Shown here: positions 1 through 6,308 of the stretch, piece after piece
Numbering within the stretch: the stretch's first letter is position 1
Layout: every line of letters starts with the position of its first letter
NCBI GenBank assembly: GCA_963654355.1
Contig: CAVKBM010000057.1
Location: 1-11,943, forward strand
DNA length: 11,943 bases
DNA from: UBA1181 sp963654355
Lineage (GTDB): Bacteria; Bacteroidota; Bacteroidia; Bacteroidales; Paludibacteraceae
Direction: 5' to 3'
The notes under the pieces: generated by a model
The model's input: only the letters and a program-made list of their open reading frames with translations
Database searches by the model: none
Told to the model about the DNA's origin: nothing
Position numbers and translations under genes: made by a program

Positions 1-150
1 CTTATGGTTTACCGTACTATATACAACACCTGCTTCAAACCAATAGTGAACGCCATCGAAGACACAAAACTGACTGTACTTGAAATTCATCTGCGCATTT
101 GCCGCCAATGCTGACAAAGCCACTATAACTGCGAATATAAACCTCTTCAT
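1..150 (-). CDS. N-terminal part of an exported protein of unknown function (cut by window edge)
   Basis: The minus strand opens with ATG at 150 and stays open for 50 codons to the window edge, so only the N-terminus is visible. Residues 1-19 form a typical Sec signal peptide: MKRF start, hydrophobic core FAVIVALSALA, and an Ala-Asn-Ala motif followed by Gln, suggesting signal peptidase I cleavage after residue 19. There is no lipobox Cys next to the cleavage site, so this is not a lipoprotein. The visible mature part (about 31 residues) is rich in aromatic residues (FKYSQFCVFDG, HYWFEAG) and carries one Cys. It could be a periplasmic or outer-membrane protein, but I recognise no family. It follows truA after a 139-bp spacer and is probably transcribed separately. 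The start is chosen because the signal peptide begins exactly there. Confidence 0.7.
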   Translation of the reverse strand, partial: MKRFIFAVIVALSALAANAQMNFKYSQFCVFDGVHYWFEAGVVYSTVNHK

Positions 151-289
151 GGTTACTTCTTTTTCGTTTTATTCCTTTCCTTTAACTATTGCGCACAAAA
201 AACGTCACAACAACTTTTGCGAAGTTAACGATTTTTGGCAATTATTAATAAATTTTTCAGTTCTAAATTGAACAGAACTCATAAGAAAC
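151..289 (-). other. Spacer between truA and the exported-protein gene, with weak terminator-like hairpin and possible promoter
   Basis: This 139-bp AT-rich spacer holds a perfect 6-bp inverted repeat, AGTTCT (259-264) and AGAACT (274-279), with a 9-nt loop, just after the truA stop. On the minus strand it is followed by GAAAAATTTATT, which is not a clean U-tract, so it is at best a weak terminator. Further on, 220-227 reads TAACTTCG on the minus strand, one base off the Bacteroidota -7 consensus TAnnTTTG, about 70 nt before the ATG at 150. No TTTG -33 element sits at the expected distance. Terminator and promoter functions are inferred from position only. Confidence 0.3.
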
Positions 290-1018
290 TTAATAACCAA
301 TCTCCTCCAAATAGAGTCCACATGCAGGAACAGACATTCCCGCAGCACATCGGTTTTTCTTTTCTATCGCTTCACAAAACTGTCTGACTGTCATTTTTCC
401 CTTTCCAACCTCCACAAGCGTACCCACCACCGCCCTTACCATATTTCGCAAGAAACGATTGGCTGTAATCGTGAAAACCAACATATCTCCAGTGCGTTCC
501 CATTTAGCATACGATACATCACAATCATTTGTTTTCACATCCGTATGCACCTTCGAAAAGCTTGTGAAATCTTTGTACTCCAACAACTTTGCCGCTGCCT
601 CATTCATCTTCTCTATGTCTAAATCAAACAGAAAACGAACAGCCAAATCATTCAAAAACGGTGATTTCTTCGTAGAAACGTAATATCTATAAGTACGAAA
701 CTTAGCACTGAAACGAGCATGCTTATCATCCTCCACCAAAAACAAATCATCAACCGCAATATCATAAGGAAGAAGGCTGTTCATCTTGCGCACAATACTC
801 AACGTATCTTGTATGGTATCATTCAAATCAAAATGGGCGTACATACACCTTGCATGCACGCCAGCGTCGGTTCGTCCCGCCCCGACCAATTCAATAGGAC
901 GCCTCAACAACAAGGATAACTTCTCTGACAACACAGACTGGACCGATATATCATTAGGTTGCGACTGCCACCCATGATAGTTAGTTCCCTTATAAGCGAA
1001 TTTCAGGAAATAGCGCAT
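290..1018 (-). CDS. truA: tRNA pseudouridine(38-40) synthase TruA
   Basis: This is the enzyme that converts uridines 38, 39 and 40 in the tRNA anticodon stem to pseudouridine. The 242-residue product (E. coli TruA is about 270) shows the family signature GAGRTDAGVHA at residues 47-57; Asp51 is the expected catalytic nucleophile. The N-terminal MRYFLKFAYKGTNYHGWQ is the usual first strand and YxGxxYxGWQ motif. ARFSAKFRTYRYY (101-113) contains the conserved active-site Tyr (Tyr110), and TANRFLRNMVRAVVGTLVEVGKG (185-207 region) is the conserved C-terminal helix and strand. Nothing catalytic appears to be missing. The gene begins 21 bp after the dapA stop, so the two are very likely co-transcribed. 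ATG at 1018 is the only start that keeps the first beta strand. Confidence 0.97.
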   Translation of the reverse strand: MRYFLKFAYKGTNYHGWQSQPNDISVQSVLSEKLSLLLRRPIELVGAGRTDAGVHARCMYAHFDLNDTIQDTLSIVRKMNSLLPYDIAVDDLFLVEDDKHARFSAKFRTYRYYVSTKKSPFLNDLAVRFLFDLDIEKMNEAAAKLLEYKDFTSFSKVHTDVKTNDCDVSYAKWERTGDMLVFTITANRFLRNMVRAVVGTLVEVGKGKMTVRQFCEAIEKKNRCAAGMSVPACGLYLEEIGY

Positions 1019-1039
1019 CTGTGCGTTCTTCTTTCTTAC

Positions 1040-1933
1040 TTAGCACTTCACGTTCAACCCTTTCAACACATCTCGGATTTTCTCGTATGTTACCGTACGA
1101 GTAGGCACTAAAGGCAAACGCAACTTGTTCTGTATATAGCCCATCAAAGACAGCATACACTTAGCGCCTGCTGGATTTCCATCTACAAAAAGCAAATCAA
1201 ACAAATCCGTAAACCTATGATGAATTTCTCTGGCTTGTTCATATTCACCTCGTAGAGCCAAACGAACCATACGACCAAATTCTTTAGGGAAGGCATTACC
1301 TATCACCGAAATGACCCCACTCGCACCCATTGTTATCAATGGATAAGTGATACCGTCATCCCCCGAAATAACCATGAAATCTTTTGGTTTTCTCTTGATG
1401 ATGTCATTGATTTGATCCATATTTCCGCAAGCTTCCTTAATGGCAATCACATTATCAAACTCACGGGCAATTCTAATTGTTGTATCTGGCAACATATTCA
1501 CGCCTGTGCGTCCTGGCACGTTATAGAGGATAACAGGAACTGGAGAAGCCTCTGAAATAGCCTTATAATGTTGATACATGCCCTCTTGCGACGGTTTATT
1601 GTAGTAAGGAACGACTGAAAGGATAGCGTCTATTCCCGTAAAATCATCGTGTTGCAAAGTATTGACAATACCTCGCGTATTGTTTCCTCCGCACCCCAAA
1701 ACAATGGGCACTCTTCCATTTACCTTCTCTTGAACAAACTTCAAGACCTCCTTTTTTTCCGTCTCTGAAAGGGTTGGAGTCTCCGCCGTTGTTCCCAACA
1801 CCACGAGATAATCAATTGAGTTTTGCAACTGATAGTCCAACAACCTACCTAATGCATCATAATCAATACTCTCGTCTTCCTTGAAAGGAGTTATCAGGGC
1901 AATGCCCAAACCAGTAAACTTATTTTGTGACAT
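1040..1933 (-). CDS. dapA: 4-hydroxy-tetrahydrodipicolinate synthase DapA
   Basis: DapA condenses pyruvate with aspartate semialdehyde, the first committed step toward diaminopimelate and lysine. Numbering from ATG at 1933, the 297-residue protein has the (beta/alpha)8 aldolase layout with GTTAETPTL (47-55; Thr48 and Thr49 of the proton relay), VVPYYNKP (Tyr111), YNVPGRTG (Tyr137 and the substrate-binding Arg142) and IKEACG with the Schiff-base lysine Lys166. All expected active-site residues are present. A longer reading exists from TTG at 1954 (seven extra residues, MVKLKKK). I prefer 1933 because it is ATG, gives the usual family length, and follows a TAATTTTG element (1959-1966) that would put a transcription start near the TTG. 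It lies 75 bp after the DUF6913-like gene and 21 bp before truA. Confidence 0.96.
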   Translation of the reverse strand: MSQNKFTGLGIALITPFKEDESIDYDALGRLLDYQLQNSIDYLVVLGTTAETPTLSETEKKEVLKFVQEKVNGRVPIVLGCGGNNTRGIVNTLQHDDFTGIDAILSVVPYYNKPSQEGMYQHYKAISEASPVPVILYNVPGRTGVNMLPDTTIRIAREFDNVIAIKEACGNMDQINDIIKRKPKDFMVISGDDGITYPLITMGASGVISVIGNAFPKEFGRMVRLALRGEYEQAREIHHRFTDLFDLLFVDGNPAGAKCMLSLMGYIQNKLRLPLVPTRTVTYEKIRDVLKGLNVKC

Positions 1934-1958
1934 CTTTTTCTTGAGTTTAACCAAACCG

Positions 1959-1966
1959 CAAAATTA
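1959..1966 (-). promoter_or_regulatory. Possible -7 promoter element for dapA-truA
   Basis: The minus strand reads TAATTTTG, a perfect match to the Bacteroidota sigma-A -7 consensus TAnnTTTG, 25 nt before the dapA ATG at 1933. No TTTG -33 element is found about 19 nt upstream, so this may be a weak or factor-dependent promoter, or chance in AT-rich DNA. If real, it gives dapA and truA an internal promoter inside the longer cluster. Confidence 0.35.
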
Positions 1967-2008
1967 AATATAAGTTGGCGGAATTATAATACCACAAGGA
2001 GGAATTTT

Positions 2009-2533
2009 TTATTTTTCCTTAATCGTTTTTAAATAAAAAAGGATTTGATCTAACAAGTCAATCCGACGAATCTGACCACTCCCACTGATTTCGAAATCAT
2101 ACTGATAATTATTTTTTTTCAAACCACATTTGCAATGAGCCGTTGAAATTTCTAAAAGATATTTCATCGTGAAATTTTCTTTATCGGTCAAATCCAACAC
2201 TATATCAGTATTTTCTTTCGAGAAATCATCTATCATCGCATCTTTTGGTTTTCCTAAAAAAGAAATAGACCGCCTATTAAGAAACACAACATTTTCAGAA
2301 GAAGCAACTTCTTGCTTGGTATTAACAAAAATCCAAATTGTTGTATTCTTATCAGCAAGTGTTTCTCTCACCCTGACAATTTCCTTTAAATCCACCTCTT
2401 GATAAGAGAGCAACACCGTAATGTTATGCGCATTACTCCAGTTGACAAAACGTTTTTCGCGTTGCCAAGATTTTTTTTCTACACGTTTCTTAATTTGCCA
2501 GTTGATATATTTTCTCTTTAAACCTTCAAACAT
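2009..2533 (-). CDS. DUF6913-like conserved hypothetical protein
   Basis: This 174-residue, probably cytosolic protein has no signal peptide or membrane segment. I match it from memory to the Bacteroidota-restricted DUF6913 family, whose function is unknown. The layout fits: a very basic N-terminal helix (residues 1-30, many Lys/Arg/Trp), a first strand NITVLLSY (37-44), a second strand TTIWIFVN (64-71), a third strand around TDIVLDLTD (109-117), and a C-terminal block with a GLKKNNYQYDFEI strand (137-149) and a final helix LLDQILFYLKTI (160-171). Cys134 and Cys136 form a CKC pair without other metal-ligand motifs. The gene sits 15 bp after ligA and 75 bp before dapA, so co-transcription with ligA is likely. 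ATG at 2533 is the natural start. The gene call is firm, the family moderately sure, and the role unknown. Confidence 0.8.
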   Translation of the reverse strand: MFEGLKRKYINWQIKKRVEKKSWQREKRFVNWSNAHNITVLLSYQEVDLKEIVRVRETLADKNTTIWIFVNTKQEVASSENVVFLNRRSISFLGKPKDAMIDDFSKENTDIVLDLTDKENFTMKYLLEISTAHCKCGLKKNNYQYDFEISGSGQIRRIDLLDQILFYLKTIKEK

Positions 2534-2548
2534 TTCTGCTATCTCTGT

Positions 2549-4549
2549 TTATCTTATCATTTTCTCAAATTCCTCCTCACTGATGATTTTCACATTCAGT
2601 TTTTGAGCTTTTTCCAATTTCGCAGGTCCCATATTCTCGCCTGCCACCAAATAGTTAGTTTTAGAGGAGATTGATGTTACATTTTTACCTCCATTTTGTT
2701 CAATCAGAGTCTTCAGTTCCTCACGAGAGTGATTCCTGAAAGTCCCACTGATTATGATGGAAAGTCCTGCTAATTTGCTTGTGCGAGAAGACAACAAATT
2801 CTCATCCAAAGCAAATTGCAAACCTGCTTTCTTCAACCTCTCTATAATATTTCTATTTTCTTCCTCTGAAAAATAGTCTACCACGCTCTGTGCAATTCTT
2901 TCTCCCACCTCATCAATGGCTTGCAAATCCATAAAAGAAGCTCGTTCTATATTCTCTATGTTTTTCATCGCATTGGCAATTTTCTTTGCAGTAGTCACCC
3001 CCACATAGCGAATGCCTATTGCATAAAGAACACGCTCGAACGGCACAGATTTTGAAGCTTCAATGCTGTCTATCACATTGCTTGCACTCGTAGTCCCCCA
3101 ACGATCCAAACCCGACAAATCATTGATTTTCAAATCATAAAGGTCTGCCACGTTATTTACCATTTTCTTTTCATATAGAAGACGAACATTCTCCTCTCCA
3201 ATATTAATGTTCATCGCTTTACGACTGACGAAATGCTCTATTCTTCCTTTGATTTGAGGTGGGCAATGTGTATCGTTCGGACAGTAATGTGCCGCTTCTC
3301 CATCAACTCTCACCAATGGAGTGCCACACTCAGGACAAGTAGTGATGAAACGAATTTTCGGTCCAATGTCTACTCCACGCGCGCTATAGTCCACACCCAC
3401 AATTTTTGGAATAATCTCGCCACCCTTTTCGACATACACCATATCACCTTGGTAAAGGTCTAATGACTCAATAATATCTGCATTGTGCAACGACGCACGT
3501 TTAACGATTGTACCCGAAAGTTGAACTGGTTCTAAGTTTGCCACTGGAGTTACCGCACCCGTACGACCCACCTGAAATGAGACACTTCTCAATTTTGTAC
3601 ATGCACGTTCCGCTTGAAATTTATAAGCGATAGCCCATCTAGGCGATTTTGCTGTATAGCCCAAGAATTCTTGCTGAGCGATAGAATTAACCTTCAAAAC
3701 GATACCATCCGTCGCTACGGGCAAGTTCTTTCTTTCAACATCCCAATAGTTGATGAACTCAAAAATTTCGTCTACTGTTTTGCATACCTTCATTGCATCC
3801 GAAACTTTAAAGCCCCACTTCTTAGCCGCCTGAAGGTTCTCGTAATGCGTGTCGGCAGGCAAGTCATCACCTAAAAGATAGTAGAGATAAGAATCCAAAC
3901 GACGTTTAGCCACCTCCTTTGAGTTTTGCGTTTTCAACGTACCCGAGGCGGCATTTCGCGGATTTGCAAAGATTGATTCTTCAGCAGCAATGCGTTCCTC
4001 ATTTAGTTTGTCAAACACACTCCAGGGCATTAAAATCTCGCCTCTGATTTCAAAAGACGATGGATATCCGTCTCCTTGAAGCATCAAGGGAATAGACCGA
4101 ATCGTTTTTACATTATCAGTTACATCATCTCCCTTTTCACCATCGCCACGCGTAACTGCTTTGACCAATCTTCCCTGATCATACCAAAGAGAAATTGAGG
4201 TGCCATCAAATTTCAACTCGCAAACAATCTCAAAAGGGTCTCCACCCAACCCTTTTTCCACACGTTGGTAGAAATCGGACACATCCTCACGAGAATAAGT
4301 GTTTCCCAATGAAAGCATCGGATAACGATGTGTCACTTGTTTGAACTCCTTTGATATATCACTTCCAACACGTTGCGTTGGCGAATTAGGATCAAACGAC
4401 TCAGGATGAATTTTCTCTAAATTCTGCAATTCAGTCATTAACTGATCAAACTCGTAATCAGTAATCGTCGGAGCAGATAAGACATAATAGTTATAATTAT
4501 GCTTATTCAACTCGTCTCGAAGCTGTTTTATTCTCGTCAATTCATCCAT
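2549..4549 (-). CDS. ligA: NAD-dependent DNA ligase LigA
   Basis: LigA seals nicks during replication and repair, using NAD+ to adenylate itself. The 666-residue length matches the family (about 670). In order: domain Ia with YYVLSAPTITDYEFDQL (21-37, NMN binding); the adenylation domain with KFDG at 113-116, where Lys113 is the adenylated residue; an OB-fold region from about 318; a zinc finger with Cys405, Cys408, Cys423 and Cys429; helix-hairpin-helix repeats (about 440-580) including GIRYVGVTTAKKIA; and a C-terminal BRCT domain (592-666) with ISGTF, GGKN and LVAGENMGPAKLEKA. All catalytic and zinc residues are present. Two local oddities are a shortened MNINIGEE segment, where the family usually has MxIxGLGEE, and RWGTTSASN in place of the usual GxKSAxN. 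It begins 53 bp after trxB and ends 15 bp before the next gene. Confidence 0.97.
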   Translation of the reverse strand: MDELTRIKQLRDELNKHNYNYYVLSAPTITDYEFDQLMTELQNLEKIHPESFDPNSPTQRVGSDISKEFKQVTHRYPMLSLGNTYSREDVSDFYQRVEKGLGGDPFEIVCELKFDGTSISLWYDQGRLVKAVTRGDGEKGDDVTDNVKTIRSIPLMLQGDGYPSSFEIRGEILMPWSVFDKLNEERIAAEESIFANPRNAASGTLKTQNSKEVAKRRLDSYLYYLLGDDLPADTHYENLQAAKKWGFKVSDAMKVCKTVDEIFEFINYWDVERKNLPVATDGIVLKVNSIAQQEFLGYTAKSPRWAIAYKFQAERACTKLRSVSFQVGRTGAVTPVANLEPVQLSGTIVKRASLHNADIIESLDLYQGDMVYVEKGGEIIPKIVGVDYSARGVDIGPKIRFITTCPECGTPLVRVDGEAAHYCPNDTHCPPQIKGRIEHFVSRKAMNINIGEENVRLLYEKKMVNNVADLYDLKINDLSGLDRWGTTSASNVIDSIEASKSVPFERVLYAIGIRYVGVTTAKKIANAMKNIENIERASFMDLQAIDEVGERIAQSVVDYFSEEENRNIIERLKKAGLQFALDENLLSSRTSKLAGLSIIISGTFRNHSREELKTLIEQNGGKNVTSISSKTNYLVAGENMGPAKLEKAQKLNVKIISEEEFEKMIR

Positions 4550-4602
4550 CTGCGATTAGTCTTTCTTCTATGCTTTATAAATATTATTTATGGTGGGAAA
4601 TC

Positions 4603-5541
4603 TTAAAGATTATTCTCTAAAAGATACCTTTCTGCATCTTTTGCCGCCTTGCAACCACTTGCAGCAGCCGTAATGGCTTGACGATAGATTGGGTCTGCGA
4701 CATCACCTGCTGCAAACACACCTGGAACATTTGTTTCTGTGGACGTTCCTTTCGTCTTAATATAGCCAGCAAAGTCTAAATCTAAATAGTCTGCAAACAA
4801 TTTTGAATTCGGATGATGACCAATAGCCAAGAACATGCCATCTACAGGAAGACAATACTCCTCCTGACTATCCTCACCTCGATTTTTCACCATCGTTGCG
4901 GACTGCACGCCATCTTCACCATCCAGCCCAATAACCTCGTGTTTGAACAAAACCTCAATCTTATCACACTCCATCACACGCTTTTGCATCACGACAGACG
5001 CACGAAGTTTGTCCTTACGAACCGCCAAATAGACTTTTTTACACATACGAGCAAGATACAATGCATCCTCGCATGCCGTATCTCCGCCACCCACAACGAC
5101 AACAGTTTTTTTACGGTAGAAGAAACCATCGCAAGTGGCACAAGCAGAAACTCCCATGCCAGCGAATTTTTTCTCGTCTGACAAACCTAAATACTTGGCA
5201 GACGCACCCGTACAGATGATGACAGAAGAAGCCTCAACCTGCTTTTCCCCATCAATTGTTATGATGTTATGTCCAGCTGACAACTCGGCTTTGGTTACTA
5301 ACCCGACACGAAGCTCCGCACCAAAACGAACCGCTTGCTCTCGAATCTCTTCCATCATCTCAGAACCAGAAATTCCTTGCGGGTAGCCAGGAAAATTTTC
5401 CACTTCCGTTGTGGTTGTCAACTGCCCCCCCCTTAGCGGTCCTTCGTAAAGAACAGGAGAAAGATTCGCTCTTGCAGCATATATCGCCGCTGTATACCCT
5501 GCGGGACCAGACCCTATAATCAAACATCTTATCTTTTCCAT
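4603..5541 (-). CDS. trxB: Thioredoxin-disulfide reductase TrxB
   Basis: TrxB is a cytosolic flavoenzyme that passes electrons from NADPH through FAD and a redox disulfide to thioredoxin. The 312-residue protein has the FAD-binding GSGPAG (10-15), GGQLTTTTEVENFPG (38-52), the redox-active CATC at Cys134-Cys137, the nucleotide-binding GGGDTACEDA (151-160), and the C-terminal FAD motif AAGDV...YRQAITAAASGCKAA. The segment that in E. coli reads HRRxxxR and contacts the NADPH 2'-phosphate is here VRKDKLR: both flanking Arg are kept, His is Val and one Arg is Lys. The coding region contains a run of eight G (5425-5432, codons 37-39). It lies 30 bp after the lolA-like gene and 53 bp before ligA. 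ATG at 5541 begins directly at the first beta strand. Confidence 0.96.
   Translation of the reverse strand: MEKIRCLIIGSGPAGYTAAIYAARANLSPVLYEGPLRGGQLTTTTEVENFPGYPQGISGSEMMEEIREQAVRFGAELRVGLVTKAELSAGHNIITIDGEKQVEASSVIICTGASAKYLGLSDEKKFAGMGVSACATCDGFFYRKKTVVVVGGGDTACEDALYLARMCKKVYLAVRKDKLRASVVMQKRVMECDKIEVLFKHEVIGLDGEDGVQSATMVKNRGEDSQEEYCLPVDGMFLAIGHHPNSKLFADYLDLDFAGYIKTKGTSTETNVPGVFAAGDVADPIYRQAITAAASGCKAAKDAERYLLENNL
5425..5432 (-). repeat. Homopolymeric run of eight G in trxB
   Basis: Eight consecutive G on the coding strand encode the end of Arg37 plus Gly38 and Gly39 of TrxB (AGG GGG GGG CAG). A one-base slip would shift the frame early in the gene. The run is the longest G/C homopolymer I noticed in this AT-rich window. 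Whether it varies in length in cells is not known. Confidence 0.9.
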
Positions 5542-5571
5542 CTTTCAATCAACTCTAACCATGTAACCCTA

Positions 5572-6228
5572 TCATCTTAAATCGACCACCTCAAAATCTT
5601 TGTATTTCTGATTATTATATTGAAATGAGTCGTCAGAAACAGCTTTCGAGTACTCTATTTTCTTGATTTTAAAAGTAGTATTGATTCCGTCTTTACCCTT
5701 CAAAATCATTGTCTTAGGCTGGAGATTATCTTTTGTAATCAACAGCGTGATAATCGAATATTTGTTATCCAAATTGTTAGGATAAAGTTCTATCTTCTCA
5801 ACTGCGACACCATCAGATTTTTCAACCCCTAAATATCTCATTTTGAAATCCGTCTTGCAGGACTTCATCATCAAAATAGGGTTTACTTCTTTCAATTCAT
5901 CAGCCTGCGGTTGACTAATAGTTACCTCTTTCTCCTTCTCCATAACAACACACTGTGTTTTTCCATCAAAATAGGTATCTACACCTTGTAAGGACAACCT
6001 AAACTTTTCAGATTTCATCAAGAGAGTACCTTCAAAAACGTTCAACTTATTATTACGCACATTTTTTGTCTCAACCGAAAATGTAGCTGAAACTCCTTTT
6101 TTCGTCTCAAATGCAGAAATCGCTTTGTCAAGCAGAGACATCGCACGAGGATCTACTGCAACATCCTCCTGAGAAAATCCAATTGACGCAACGAACGCCA
6201 TTATCATCATTAAGAAATATTTCTTCAT
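5572..6228 (-). CDS. LolA-like periplasmic outer-membrane lipoprotein carrier
   Basis: The 218-residue protein is probably a periplasmic chaperone of the LolA fold that moves lipoproteins from the inner to the outer membrane. It has a Sec signal peptide (residues 1-19: MKKYF, hydrophobic MMIMAFVASIGF, likely cut near Ser19-Gln20) and no lipobox Cys. After an N-terminal amphipathic helix (AMSLLDKAISAFETKKG, 29-45), the mature part alternates short beta strands as in LolA: SATFSVETK, FEGTLLMKSEKFRLSL (65-80), the YFDGKTQCVV strand pair (86-95), YSIITLLI and the closing SDDSFQYNNQKYKDFEVVDL (198-217), which resembles the family's FxFxxPxGvdV end. Sequence identity to E. coli LolA is low, so I give no symbol. 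Two mature Cys (93, 124) could form a disulfide. It lies 80 bp after ftsK and 30 bp before trxB, an arrangement I recall from other Bacteroidales. Confidence 0.85.
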   Translation of the reverse strand: MKKYFLMMIMAFVASIGFSQEDVAVDPRAMSLLDKAISAFETKKGVSATFSVETKNVRNNKLNVFEGTLLMKSEKFRLSLQGVDTYFDGKTQCVVMEKEKEVTISQPQADELKEVNPILMMKSCKTDFKMRYLGVEKSDGVAVEKIELYPNNLDNKYSIITLLITKDNLQPKTMILKGKDGINTTFKIKKIEYSKAVSDDSFQYNNQKYKDFEVVDLR

Positions 6229-6308
6229 ACTTTATTATTAATTCCTAATTTTATCTACAACGAGATTTTAACAAATTTCTTTTGTATAACACAATTTTTC
6301 TAACCATC

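Noticed and set aside
1934..1954. Extended dapA start at TTG (1954) adding MVKLKKK
   Set aside because: The ATG at 1933 gives the normal family length, and the likely transcription start from the TAATTTTG element would fall at or past the TTG.
4577..4611. Two AT-rich palindromes in the trxB-ligA spacer (ATAAATA-T-TATTTAT at 4577-4591 and AATCTT-A-AAGATT at 4599-4611)
   Set aside because: They are perfect but contain almost no G or C, have one-base centres and no U-tract, so neither a terminator nor a specific operator can be supported.
6229..6308. Promoter in the ftsK-lolA-like spacer (TTTG, 18 nt, TAAAATTA on the minus strand)
   Set aside because: The -33 match is good but the -7 differs from TAnnTTTG at two of the six fixed positions, and the spacer is too AT-rich for this to stand out from chance.
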